Assembly (NCBI GenBank): GCA_020847975.1
Contig: JADLBD010000073.1
Span: forward strand, 1-41,138
Direction: 5' to 3'
DNA from: Bryobacterales bacterium
GTDB taxonomy: Bacteria > Acidobacteriota > Terriglobia > Bryobacterales > Bryobacteraceae
DNA: 41,138 nt
Positions 16,826 through 24,529 of the stretch are shown piece after piece (position 1 is the stretch's first letter; every line of letters starts with the position of its first letter). The position numbers and the translations under genes are program-made. The notes beneath the pieces are model-generated. The model made no database searches. It was not told where the DNA came from and saw nothing but the letters and a program-made list of their open reading frames with translations.

Positions 16826-17658
16826 AGAGACCTCAAGGAGGAACGACGGTGCCATCCACGTTCTTATATCGCGGCCATGCGGCCGCCGTCGGAGGGTCGC
16901 TGCGGCGGCCGGTTTCGAAGCCGATCAACGGAGCCGCGGCGAGTGTATTGACCCATGCGGGGGGATTTCATTCGAGCCGTGTCGAGAATTACGATCTGGA
17001 CAACATTGTGAAGTTCAAGCTGGCGACCACGGAGATTTCCGGGAGCCAGTCGCCGGACGGATCGTATACGAGCTATGCTTCGGCGGTGATCGAGAACCTC
17101 AACGTTTATAACCAGGTGACGGCGGAGCGGATTGTCGGCCATCTGAGCAGCCGTCTGGCTGGGAACGGCGCGGAGATGGAGATCCTGTCCTTCGGAACGA
17201 TGTTCACAAACCTGCGGATCGGCGGAGTGGCTGTGGAGCCGCAGATGGCGCACGACCTGTTTGGCAGGCTGAAGACGCAAGGGGCGTTTCTTGAGGCGTG
17301 GAAGAACAAGGCACACGCGGACCACGCCGCGCTGCGATCGGCGGTGCGCAAGTGGTACCTCACGCCGGATGAGGAGAAGGCTGACGAAGCAGCGGGTGCG
17401 CCGATCCGGCCGCAGAAGATGACGCGGGACGGACTGGTGAGGGCAAGCCTCTTCAACGGATTCACAAGCGAGCCGGGACACGTTACCCGGTCGGGGTTCG
17501 AGATTACACTGCCGAACTTCGGAACCATCATCCTGGCGGAGTTGTTCATCGGGAAGGATACGCGGCGGTTGAACATGCTGCGTCTGAAGATGGGGTCGCC
17601 GGTGGAAGGGGACATGGACACGGCCGGGCTCGATCTGAACGGCTCGCTCTACCCATAG
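16822..17658 (+). CDS. Unrecognised protein between the zf-HC2 and CHAT genes
   Basis: I do not recognise this 278-residue protein. There is no convincing signal peptide or membrane span. The N-terminal 60 residues are basic and Gly/Ala-rich. A likely folded part follows: ENYDLDNIVKFKLATTEISG, then YTSYASAVIENLNVYNQVTA and MEILSFGTMFTNLRIGGVAV. Then comes a charged helical part (FLEAWKNKAHADHAALRSAV) and a C-terminal beta-rich part (GFEITLPNFGTIILAELFIG). The alternating hydrophobic pattern suggests a beta-sandwich. It is translationally coupled to the zf-HC2 gene (ATGA) and precedes the CHAT gene by 27 bases. Context suggests a substrate, partner or effector of that module, but this is inference only. 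Confidence 0.8.
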   Translation: MKRPQGGTTVPSTFLYRGHAAAVGGSLRRPVSKPINGAAASVLTHAGGFHSSRVENYDLDNIVKFKLATTEISGSQSPDGSYTSYASAVIENLNVYNQVTAERIVGHLSSRLAGNGAEMEILSFGTMFTNLRIGGVAVEPQMAHDLFGRLKTQGAFLEAWKNKAHADHAALRSAVRKWYLTPDEEKADEAAGAPIRPQKMTRDGLVRASLFNGFTSEPGHVTRSGFEITLPNFGTIILAELFIGKDTRRLNMLRLKMGSPVEGDMDTAGLDLNGSLYP

Positions 17659-17685
17659 GGCAGCAGGCGCTATAAAATGTAACGG

Positions 17686-20088
17686 TTGCGCCGGATCGTA
17701 TTTTTTCTATCTCTAGTGCTGCTTTCCTCCTGCGGGCGGAACAGTTGCGACGCGCTTTACCAGCAGGCAAGCAAGAACTACGCCGCGGGGGAACTCGCGT
17801 CGGTCAGCAGGTTTCTTCAAGCCGAATTGAAGAAGCAGTGGCCGCCGGCCTGCGCATGGCGGCTGCGTCTGCTGCTGGCGGACGTGCTGGGCGCGATCCG
17901 GCAGATGAAGCAGGCGCTGGTGGTGCTCGGTGACCGTCCCCCGGACGCCTCGATGGGGAAAGAAGCCGCCTTCCGTTATCGCATGCTGAAGGGATACTCG
18001 CTGGCCTTCACCAGCGGGCCGGAAGCAGGGTTCCCCCTGCTCAAGGAAGCGGAAGAAATTGCGCAGGCCGAAGGCAACAGCGGCTGGGAGGCGGATGTGT
18101 TGCGCCGGCTGGGAAACCTGGATCTGCTCACACACAAGCCGGAGGCAGCCGAGAAGGAGTTCCACACGGCATTGGCGAAAGCCCTCGCCGCCGGGGACCA
18201 GCGTTTACAAAGCGAGATTTACGGAAGTCTCGGCTTCTTCTACTTCCAACACGACCGCATGGCGGAGGCGGCGCGCTACTTCGAGAAATCCATCGAGATG
18301 ACGCGGAAAACGGGGAACGTCTTCTATGAGGCAAAGACCCGCGGCAACCTGGCGCTGGTGTATCTCACCTTTGGGGAGCCGCAGCCAGCGCTCAAGGAAT
18401 TGCAATTCGCCGAAAGAGTGGCGCGTGAGAAGGGGCAGACGGACGACTGGCTCCGGTGGCTGCTGAATCTGGGCAACGTGCAGTACAACCTGCGCCAATA
18501 CGGGAATGCGGAGAGCTACTACAAGCAGGGGCTCGGGATGGCGGAGAACAATCCCGACGTAGCCGCGTCGTTTCTGACGGATCTCTCTCTCACCGTGCTC
18601 CAGCGAAAGGACTACAACGCCGCGGAGGCGTACATTCAGCAGGCGCGCGCGATTCGGGAGAAGGCGGGAGCGGACTTGCGGTTCACCACGTTGACCGAGG
18701 CGGAGATCGCCCACGCGCGGGGAGATCTGACGAAAGCACGCGGGAAGCTGGAACCCCTGCTCGCGCAGAACACGCCGCCGCTGCTCCGCATGCAGGTGGA
18801 ATCGGAGTTGGGGAGCGTGTTCGAGGACTTGAAGGAACCGGCGCGCGCCGGGCGGCACTATCGCAATGCGCTCGAATCGGGCGGGAGGGCAAAGGCGAGC
18901 CTCGCGTCTCCATCGGAGAAGGTGCGGTTTGCGGGGGTTCTGGAGACCTCCTACCATCGATACGTACGCTTCCTGTACCGCCAGCGGGAGTTGGACCGGG
19001 CGCTGGCAGTCACCGAGATGAGCCGGGAAGTGGAGCGGGATGTGTCGTTCGAGTCCGCCCCAATCCGCGCTTCGGCGCTGCAAACGGCCGCGCGACGGGA
19101 AAACGCCACGATCCTCAGCTACTGGCTGGACACGGAGGAGTCGCTGGTGTGGGTGATCACGCCGGGCGCCGTGAGGGTGCGGAGCCTTGGGCCACGGCAG
19201 GAGATCGAAGAACTGGTGGAGAAGGCGCGCGAGGAGACGTACACGGGAAGCCGCCAGGGAACGTTCAGCGAGGCCGCGCAGCGGCTCTATGAGGTCCTGG
19301 TGGAGAATGTGCTTCCCGAACCGGATCGCAAGGGGCGTTTTCTGGTGGCCTCCAACGGGGCTCTGCTGCACTGGAACCTGGAAGCCCTGGTGGCGGGTCC
19401 GGCGCCGCACTATTGGATTCGCGACGCGAGTGTGACCTATGTTCGCAACTTGCGGCGGCTGCTCAAGCGGGCGGCGGAGCAGCCACGGACCGGAATTCGG
19501 GCGCTGATCATTGGGAATCCACAGTCGCCGAACGCGGAGTTTCCGCCGCTGCCGCACGCCGGAGAGGAGGTGGCGGCGGTGCGGAAGGCGCTTGCGGGAA
19601 GCGGCGAGGTGACGGTTCGCGAAGGGAAAGAGGCCACGGCGGAGGCTTTCGAACAGGCAAACCCGGCGGGTTACGACTACGTGCATTTTGCCGCCCACGC
19701 TCTGTCGAGCAGCAGCGCGCCGCTCGAATCGGCGCTGATCCTGAGCCCCTCGGCATCCGGGTATAAGCTGACCGCCGAGAGCATTCTGAAGACCCCGCTG
19801 CATGCGCGGCTGGTGAGTCTCGCTTCCTGCCGCAGCGCCGGAGAGCGGGTGACATCGGGAGGGCTGGTGGGATTGGCATGGGCATTTCTGCAAGCCGGGG
19901 CGCGCTATGTGGCGGCGAGCCTGCGGGACGTGGACGACGGCGCGTCGCGAGAGATGTCGACGCGGCTTTATGAGGGATTGCGCAAGGGGCAATCGCCGGA
20001 GGAGGCATTGCACGCGGCCAAGCTGGCGATGCTTGGCGGGGCGTACCGGGAACCGGCATATTGGGCACCCTGGATCCTGTTGGAGTAA
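17686..20088 (+). CDS. TPR-CHAT protein, predicted lipoprotein with caspase-like protease domain
   Basis: The 800-residue protein opens with a lipoprotein signal (MRRIVFFLSLVLLSSCG; lipobox LSSC). TPR-type helical repeats follow from about 25 to 400, for example AEAARYFEKSIEMTRKTGNV and YGNAESYYKQGLGMAENNPD. The C-terminal CHAT domain has the catalytic dyad in place: His671 in YVHFAAHALSS and Cys715 in LVSLASCRSAGE. The terminal ALHAAKLAMLGGAYREPAYW block is also typical. CHAT proteins are caspase-like cysteine proteases that often act on a partner encoded nearby. The start is TTG at 17686, chosen because it gives the intact lipoprotein signal. No ribosome site is obvious. A lipoprotein CHAT would act outside the cytoplasm. 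Confidence 0.9.
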   Translation: MRRIVFFLSLVLLSSCGRNSCDALYQQASKNYAAGELASVSRFLQAELKKQWPPACAWRLRLLLADVLGAIRQMKQALVVLGDRPPDASMGKEAAFRYRMLKGYSLAFTSGPEAGFPLLKEAEEIAQAEGNSGWEADVLRRLGNLDLLTHKPEAAEKEFHTALAKALAAGDQRLQSEIYGSLGFFYFQHDRMAEAARYFEKSIEMTRKTGNVFYEAKTRGNLALVYLTFGEPQPALKELQFAERVAREKGQTDDWLRWLLNLGNVQYNLRQYGNAESYYKQGLGMAENNPDVAASFLTDLSLTVLQRKDYNAAEAYIQQARAIREKAGADLRFTTLTEAEIAHARGDLTKARGKLEPLLAQNTPPLLRMQVESELGSVFEDLKEPARAGRHYRNALESGGRAKASLASPSEKVRFAGVLETSYHRYVRFLYRQRELDRALAVTEMSREVERDVSFESAPIRASALQTAARRENATILSYWLDTEESLVWVITPGAVRVRSLGPRQEIEELVEKAREETYTGSRQGTFSEAAQRLYEVLVENVLPEPDRKGRFLVASNGALLHWNLEALVAGPAPHYWIRDASVTYVRNLRRLLKRAAEQPRTGIRALIIGNPQSPNAEFPPLPHAGEEVAAVRKALAGSGEVTVREGKEATAEAFEQANPAGYDYVHFAAHALSSSSAPLESALILSPSASGYKLTAESILKTPLHARLVSLASCRSAGERVTSGGLVGLAWAFLQAGARYVAASLRDVDDGASREMSTRLYEGLRKGQSPEEALHAAKLAMLGGAYREPAYWAPWILLE

Positions 20089-20200
20089 GGGGTATGAGTT
20101 CCAGGATCAAGAAAGGCGGCGGAACCTTTCAAGGGCTCAAGCTGCTTCTTTGCGATGTGATGCGAGAGGGTTAACGGATGCGGACTCGCGCGAGAGCATT
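20089..20200. other. Short spacer between the CHAT gene and the broken vapC
   Basis: There are 112 bases between convergent features. No gene, hairpin with a T-tract or repeat was recognised. Confidence 0.3.
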
Positions 20201-20550
20201 TCATTTCACCCACGGATCGAGCAACTTCACTTTGACTTCCCGAACATCCGATGCGTTGCGCGTAACAAACGTGAGTTCATGGACAACGGCGGTAGCCGCA
20301 AGAAGCGTATCAACGACGGGCCGCGGCCGCTGCGCGGATAGTTCTCCCCACAATCGCGCTGTGCGGCCGTCGATGCCAATGATTCGGTCGGCGCCGCACC
20401 TTTCCTTAGTTCGCCGAGCGTGAGAACGCTGATGTAAAGGGATGACGGCTCGGCTGTGGAAAGAAACTCAACCACGCGCCTGTCGGCATTCTTGTTCCGC
20501 GTTTCGGATAGAACGTTCGTGTCAAGCAGGTATTGCAGCTTCGCGCTCAC
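20201..20550 (-). pseudogene. vapC: VapC-like PIN-domain toxin, broken by an internal deletion and frameshift
   Basis: The 5' part encodes the PIN start (LQYLLDTNVLSETR and LYISVLTLGELRKGAA) with the first acidic residues. Just after GELRKGAA, near 20395, the original frame turns to nonsense. The next frame carries the rest of a PIN protein: ADRIIGIDGRTARLWGEL, RPVVDTLLAATAVVHELTFV, TRNASDV, then VKLLDPWVK and TGA at 20201-20203. The stretch that normally joins these parts, roughly 25-30 residues, is missing, so an out-of-frame internal deletion is the simplest explanation. The start is GTG at 20550 in a GTGA overlap with the antitoxin. VapC proteins are RNases; this copy should be inactive. 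Confidence 0.85.
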
Positions 20551-20792
20551 AGCCTGACTTTCCGTCCTTTGTCGCGATCGCGCGGCACTTCGAAGCGGTC
20601 TACCTTCGGGCCTCCCAGGAGATAGTCCTTCAGATTGGGCTTTTGGGCGGTTAGAGAGCGATACTCTTCCATGGAGAGAACGACAGCCTTTTCGGCGCCG
20701 TGCTTCGTAATAAACTGCGGGCCTTTTGAATGTGCTTCCTCAATGACCTCGCTCAAACGCGCCTTCGCTTCCTGTACCTGCCAGACGGCCAT
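20547..20792 (-). CDS. Phd/YefM-type antitoxin
   Basis: The 81-residue protein shows the family start (MAVWQVQEAKARLSEVIEEA), the central FITKHGAEKAVVLSMEEYRSL, and a charged C-terminal tail that would wrap the toxin. It appears complete, while its toxin partner is broken. Such antitoxins bind DNA through the N-terminal domain and repress their own promoter. A TATAAT box and a GTCTG/CAGAC inverted repeat lie just upstream. Confidence 0.88.
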   Translation of the reverse strand: MAVWQVQEAKARLSEVIEEAHSKGPQFITKHGAEKAVVLSMEEYRSLTAQKPNLKDYLLGGPKVDRFEVPRDRDKGRKVRL

Positions 20793-20815
20793 GAATATAG
20801 ACCCTTTGAACCATA

Positions 20816-20837
20816 ATTATAGACGGTCTGGTCAGAC
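20816..20837 (-). promoter_or_regulatory. Putative antitoxin promoter -10 and operator
   Basis: On the minus strand a perfect TATAAT (20816-20821) lies 24 bases before the antitoxin start. Directly upstream, GTCTG (20826-20830) and CAGAC (20833-20837) form an inverted repeat with a 2-base centre, a plausible site for autoregulation. No good -35 was found. Confidence 0.45.
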
Positions 20838-20902
20838 TCGGAATCGTGGCTTACCACTTCCCTGCCGTTCCGGCGAAGGACTGAGCCGATTGCGGGCATT
20901 CT

Positions 20903-21016
20903 GGTGGGGCAAGCTTCGGGGCAATCTACGGTCAAATCGCGGGAGCGTTCTATGGTGAGGAAGGCATGCCCGAGGAATGGGTGAAGCGGTTGGCCTGGGC
21001 TGATCGAATCTCGTGA
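20903..21016 (+). pseudogene. C-terminal remnant of an ADP-ribosylglycohydrolase (DraG/ARH family)
   Basis: A short frame ending at TGA 21014-21016 reads [20 protein letters not shown] followed by [12 protein letters not shown]. This matches the C-terminus of ADP-ribosylglycohydrolases, where the [10 protein letters not shown] block closes the active-site region. Upstream of about 20903 the family sequence is lost. The Asp-rich metal motif that normally precedes it (consensus NLGDDADT) is absent. In another frame the residues RAFWWGK just before look like a further scrap of the same gene. Only about 37 codons survive. Confidence 0.75.
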
Positions 21017-21054
21017 GACGGCCGATGCCCTGCGCACAGGCGGGGAGTTTTCTG

Positions 21055-22179
21055 CTACCCCACCATCGCGCGCCAGGTGCGCCAGAAGAAGCCATCAGTC
21101 ATGCCGGCGATGTAATCGCACACGGTGCGGTGGACCGTATCCCCGGCGGCCTTCACCTGGTGGGTGGCGGGGAGGCGGCCGGGGTGATCGAGGAAGAATT
21201 GAAACAGTTGCGCGATGGCGGCAGTGGAACGGAGGCGTTCGGCGCGAAGGTCATCTGTCGAGTAGACACGCGCGTGGAGGAAGCCCTTCAGCGAAGCGTT
21301 CACCGCCTCTCCTTCCGTGGCAAGGCCGGCAAGGCGGGTGGGATGCCGGCGAACGTCTTCGACATCCTGAACGCCCGCGGCAACGGCATTCGCGGCGGTC
21401 CCTTCGATGAGGCTCGACACCAGGATGTCGATGAGCCGGCGCACACATTCGAGAAACTGAATCCGTTGCGGGGCGCCGGGGAACTGGGATTGGATCGTGT
21501 CGTGCATCTCAGCAAAGGCCGGCACGGCCTCTACCAGCTCCTCTGATGCGATCAGTTGCGCGGAGTGGGCGTCATCGAGGTCGGCGGTGTTGTAAGCAAT
21601 TTCGTCGGCGAGGTCGATGAGTTGCGCTTCGAGCGGCGGGCGCAGGGCGGGCAGGTATTCCTCGAGCGACGGATCAAGGCCGGGTGTGAGGTCGCCGGAA
21701 TGCTTGACGATGCCTTCGCGCACTTCGAAGGTGAGGTTCAATCCCGGGAAGAGGGCGTAGCGCTGTTCGAAAATCTCGACGACACGCAGGGCGTGGAGGT
21801 TGTGGTCGAAACGGTCGCCGAAGCGCTGCATCTGAAGGTTCAGTTCGCGTTCCCCGGCATGGCCGAAGGGAGGGTGGCCGATGTCGTGCGCCAGGGCCAG
21901 CGCTTCGGTGAGGTCTTCCTCCAGGCCGAGAACGGTCGCCACGGTGCGGGCGATCTGGGAAACCTCGATGGTGTGGGTGAGACGGTTGCGGAAGTGATCG
22001 GAAAGGCTGGGGGTGAAAACCTGGGTCTTGTCCTCGAGGCGGCGGAATGCGCGGGCATGAACCACGCGGTCGCGGTCCCGTTGAAAGTCGTTGCGATAGG
22101 GGTGGGGGCGTTCCGGGAAGCGGCGTCCGCGGCTGCGCTGGACGGGGAACCGCAAGCGGCCGAGGGCCTGTGGTTGCAC
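21055..22179 (-). CDS. dgt: dGTPase-like HD-domain triphosphohydrolase
   Basis: Such enzymes hydrolyse dGTP or other dNTPs to the nucleoside and triphosphate. The 374-residue protein has the usual start (PYRNDFQRDRDRVVHARAFR, RRLEDKTQVF) and the HD metal site: His67-69 region NRLTHTIEVSQIA, then His98-Asp99 in ALAHDIGHPPFGHAGE, with a later Asp in LIDLADEIAYNTADLDDA. All expected ligands are present. Length fits the shorter type-2 dGTPase group. The start is GTG at 22179, only two bases after the upstream stop, so it is cotranscribed with the YfgM-like gene. Confidence 0.9.
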   Translation of the reverse strand: MQPQALGRLRFPVQRSRGRRFPERPHPYRNDFQRDRDRVVHARAFRRLEDKTQVFTPSLSDHFRNRLTHTIEVSQIARTVATVLGLEEDLTEALALAHDIGHPPFGHAGERELNLQMQRFGDRFDHNLHALRVVEIFEQRYALFPGLNLTFEVREGIVKHSGDLTPGLDPSLEEYLPALRPPLEAQLIDLADEIAYNTADLDDAHSAQLIASEELVEAVPAFAEMHDTIQSQFPGAPQRIQFLECVRRLIDILVSSLIEGTAANAVAAGVQDVEDVRRHPTRLAGLATEGEAVNASLKGFLHARVYSTDDLRAERLRSTAAIAQLFQFFLDHPGRLPATHQVKAAGDTVHRTVCDYIAGMTDGFFWRTWRAMVG

Positions 22180-22181
22180 AG

Positions 22182-22898
22182 TTATCGAGGCTGCGGCTGG
22201 CCTGACATTTCACCCAGAAGCTGGACGGCGGCGCGCGTCACTGCCGGCCGGTCGAGCGCCTGGAGCGAATTGAGGATAATGCGCGCCTCTTCGGGCTTGG
22301 TCTTCATGATGGTCCGGGCGAGAGAAAGCTGGGCCTGTTCCTTGGAGACCACTGCCGTGGGATGATTCACCAGATCCCGGAGCAGGGCTTCCGCTTCGCT
22401 GGCCTTGCCTTCGGATTGATAGAGCGTGGCGAGTGAGAGCTTGCCGAGGGAAGCGACATTGGCGTCGCTGCCGTTGGAAACTTCCTTGAAGGCGGCTTCG
22501 CATTCGGCGACCTTGCCCTGGTCGCAGAGCAGATTGCCGGTATAGTAGCGGGCAAGCATGCCTTCGCGCGAACCGCTGTACTTGGAGGCCACTTCGGAGA
22601 AAGCCTTGAGCGCGGCGGCGTCCTTATCGGCCTGCGTCTTGAAGATCTGGCCTCCAGTGGGGCTTTGCTGGCCGACGAAGGCGTCCAGAACGAGGGTAGC
22701 TTTGTTGAGCGCGTCCTCGCGCTGCCTGGACTGATAACTGGTGAACCCGTAAACCGCTCCAGCCAAAACGATTACGGCTGCCGCAACAACACCGTACTTG
22801 CGGACGGCGTCCTGGTGACCTTTTAAGTAGTCTACAGTGTGGGTGACTTCTTCGACGAACTTGTCGTGCTTGATTTGCTGGCGTAACTGCTTATCCAC
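22182..22898 (-). CDS. YfgM-like membrane-anchored TPR protein
   Basis: The 238-residue protein has an N-terminal cytoplasmic part, one membrane span (about 36-55, VVAAAVIVLAGAVYGFTSY) and a C-terminal TPR-like domain (about 60-235) with AALKAFSEVASKYSG, GKVAECEAAFKEVSNGSDAN and LATLYQSEGKASEAEALLRD. This is the arrangement of YfgM/TPR_21 proteins, which in proteobacteria accompany the SecYEG translocon and periplasmic chaperones. It starts at ATG 22898 and is followed closely by the dGTPase gene. The specific role here is unknown. Confidence 0.75.
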   Translation of the reverse strand: MDKQLRQQIKHDKFVEEVTHTVDYLKGHQDAVRKYGVVAAAVIVLAGAVYGFTSYQSRQREDALNKATLVLDAFVGQQSPTGGQIFKTQADKDAAALKAFSEVASKYSGSREGMLARYYTGNLLCDQGKVAECEAAFKEVSNGSDANVASLGKLSLATLYQSEGKASEAEALLRDLVNHPTAVVSKEQAQLSLARTIMKTKPEEARIILNSLQALDRPAVTRAAVQLLGEMSGQPQPR

Positions 22899-22949
22899 AG
22901 GGAAACCTCGGGAAGCTAATAGGTTAGCACAACGGGCGGGAGAGTCTGA

Positions 22950-23000
22950 AAGAAAAAACCGGGCGGCCGTCCCCGGTGAAGGGAGCCGGCCGCCCGGTTT
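22950..23000 (-). terminator. Intrinsic terminator of the first hcp copy
   Basis: Arms of 14 bases, 22956-22969 and 22987-23000 (CGGGCGGCCG pairing with CGGCCGCCCG at the core), form a GC-rich stem with a 17-base loop. On the minus strand it is followed by TTTTTTCTTTC. It lies 22 bases after the hcp stop. Confidence 0.85.
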
Positions 23001-23021
23001 GGGCTTGCGCTGAGGTAATCG

Positions 23022-23516
23022 TTAAACCTTGGCGTTCTTCTTCTGATCCCAGCCCTTGGGAACGAGGGCGCCCACCTTGCCCTTGGCGTCCTGCTTGCCG
23101 TAGGCCATGATCATTTTGGCGAAGTTGAAGCTGATGGATTCGGTGGGGATGGGGTCGCCGTGGCCCTGGCCGCTGACGGTCTGGCTGGAGAGCAGCACAT
23201 CCTCGAAGGTCACCTTGTAGAAGACCTGCTGGCCGCCGTCGCCGGTCGCCTTGCGGACCAGCAATTCGCATTTGGGAATGTGCTTGCCGCTGCAGCAGGC
23301 GTCGAAGAGGTGGGGCGTGGCATCGTCGGCGCGCTTGGTGAAGTGGAAGTCCTGGAACTGGACCTTACCGGTGGAACCGCCGCCGCCGTAGGCGAAGCTG
23401 CCGGTCTGGGTGGCGCCGAACGAGTAGGAAAGCAGTTCGATGTGCTGCGGGAACATTTTGTCGTCGGTTTCACCGTTGACCCCGTCGATCTTCAAGAAGG
23501 CATCAAATTGAGACAT
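23022..23516 (-). CDS. hcp: Type VI secretion tube protein Hcp, copy 1
   Basis: Hcp forms hexameric rings that stack into the inner tube of type VI secretion systems and is itself exported. The 164-residue protein has family features: MSQFDAFLKIDGVNGETDD at the start, the IELLSYSFGATQTG strand, KVQFQDFHFTKRADDATPHL, and ESISFNFAKMIMAYGKQDAK near the end. It is nearly identical to copy 2, with one Val/Ile change. A good ribosome site (AGGAG) precedes ATG 23516 on the minus strand. No other type VI gene is in the window, so this is an orphan hcp locus. Confidence 0.95.
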   Translation of the reverse strand: MSQFDAFLKIDGVNGETDDKMFPQHIELLSYSFGATQTGSFAYGGGGSTGKVQFQDFHFTKRADDATPHLFDACCSGKHIPKCELLVRKATGDGGQQVFYKVTFEDVLLSSQTVSGQGHGDPIPTESISFNFAKMIMAYGKQDAKGKVGALVPKGWDQKKNAKV

Positions 23517-23682
23517 TGTCTGGGTTTCTCCTGGGTTTCGCTTTCGATGTGTTTTTTTCTATCAGGATGAACATTCTGTCATCCACATCTAACAACGCGC
23601 GATTGGAGGGCGGAAACCTTCATCGCGCGGCAATTTTTTCGCGGCATCGGCACGGCGGGCCGCACCCGCCCCCCAAAGCAAA

Positions 23683-23718
23683 CCGGGCGGCCTTCCCTGG
23701 TGAGGGAGGCCGCCCGGC
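23683..23718 (-). terminator. Hairpin after the second hcp copy
   Basis: CCGGGCGGCCTTCCCT and AGGGAGGCCGCCCGG form a stem with one unpaired base and a short loop. On the minus strand a weaker TTTGCTTT follows. It corresponds in position to the terminator of copy 1 and shares its stem core, so it was duplicated with the gene. It may let some transcription pass into copy 1. Confidence 0.65.
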
Positions 23719-23767
23719 TGGGGTTTGCGCTGCGGTAATCGTAAGGCCGAAGTTCTTGAACTTCGGG

Positions 23768-24262
23768 TTAGACCTTGGCGTTCTTCTTCTGATCCCAGCC
23801 CTTGGGAACGAGAGCGCCCACCTTACCCTTGGCGTCCTGCTTGCCGTAGGCCATGATCATCTTGGCGAAGTTGAAGCTGATGGATTCGGTGGGGATGGGG
23901 TCGCCGTGGCCCTGGCCGCTGACGGTCTGGCTGGAGAGCAGCACGTCCTCGAAGGTCACCTTGTAGAAGACCTGCTGGCCGCCGTCGCCGGTCGCCTTGC
24001 GGATCAGCAGTTCGCATTTGGGAATGTGCTTGCCGCTGCAGCAGGCGTCAAAGAGGTGGGGCGTGGCATCGTCGGCGCGCTTGGTGAAGTGGAAGTCCTG
24101 GAACTGGACCTTACCGGTGGAACCGCCGCCGCCGTAGGCGAAGCTGCCGGTCTGGGTGGCGCCGAACGAATAGGAAAGCAGCTCGATGTGCTGCGGGAAC
24201 ATTTTGTCGTCGGTTTCTCCGTTGACTCCGTCGATCTTCAAAAAGGCATCAAATTGAGACAT
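23768..24262 (-). CDS. hcp: Type VI secretion tube protein Hcp, copy 2
   Basis: This gene encodes a 164-residue Hcp that differs from copy 1 only at one position (Ile for Val in CELLIRKATGD). By eye the two genes differ at about 13 of 495 bases, all but one silent. Distance between equivalent points is 746 bases, so it is a tandem duplication that includes the downstream hairpin. The ribosome site AGGAGA precedes ATG 24262. On the minus strand this copy comes first, after a 267-base spacer that should hold the promoter. The duplicates may raise Hcp dosage for an export system encoded elsewhere. Confidence 0.95.
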   Translation of the reverse strand: MSQFDAFLKIDGVNGETDDKMFPQHIELLSYSFGATQTGSFAYGGGGSTGKVQFQDFHFTKRADDATPHLFDACCSGKHIPKCELLIRKATGDGGQQVFYKVTFEDVLLSSQTVSGQGHGDPIPTESISFNFAKMIMAYGKQDAKGKVGALVPKGWDQKKNAKV

Positions 24263-24529
24263 TGTCGTTTCTCCTCTTAATTGTTTGAATTATCAGGTTA
24301 CTGTTTGGAGGTGCCGGAAGGACGCTCTCCAGGATTCTCGCAAGGCCGGGAGCGTGCCATCTCATCCACCCGGTTGCCCGTTTCGATGTCACTGATCTAC
24401 CGTCCACACTAGGTAATGCGCAAATCCCGCGAACAACCCATCATGGGACCGCGCGTTTTTCTCCCCGGTTCCTTTCCGGCCGGTAACCTAATGCGCTATC
24501 CGTAGCCCCTCGACCGTTATGTCATCGTA
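24263..24529. other. Intergenic region upstream of the hcp pair
   Basis: The 267 bases lie between the MutS-like stop and the hcp copy 2 start, both on the minus strand. The region should hold the hcp promoter. Only a small CCCAT/ATGGG palindrome at 24437-24447 was seen. No gene or clear terminator was recognised. Confidence 0.35.

Noticed and set aside
16118..17700. Similar TGTAAC(A/G)GTTGCG words at 16118 and 17678, resembling an ECF sigma -35 upstream of the zf-HC2 and CHAT genes.
   Set aside because: The second copy overlaps the TTG start codon of the CHAT gene, so it cannot be its promoter, and no consistent -10 lies at normal spacing in either case.
18205..20013. 602-codon open frame on the minus strand opposite the TPR-CHAT gene.
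   Set aside because: Arg/His/Pro-rich shadow without family signals; the CHAT domain with catalytic residues is on the plus strand.
23749..23764. GAAGTTC/GAACTTC palindrome just after the stop of hcp copy 2.
   Set aside because: Short 7-base arms in a region absent from copy 1; too little support for a function.
23022..24262. The hcp genes as part of a type VI secretion gene cluster.
   Set aside because: No tss, vgrG or clp-type gene lies in the window; only hcp is present.
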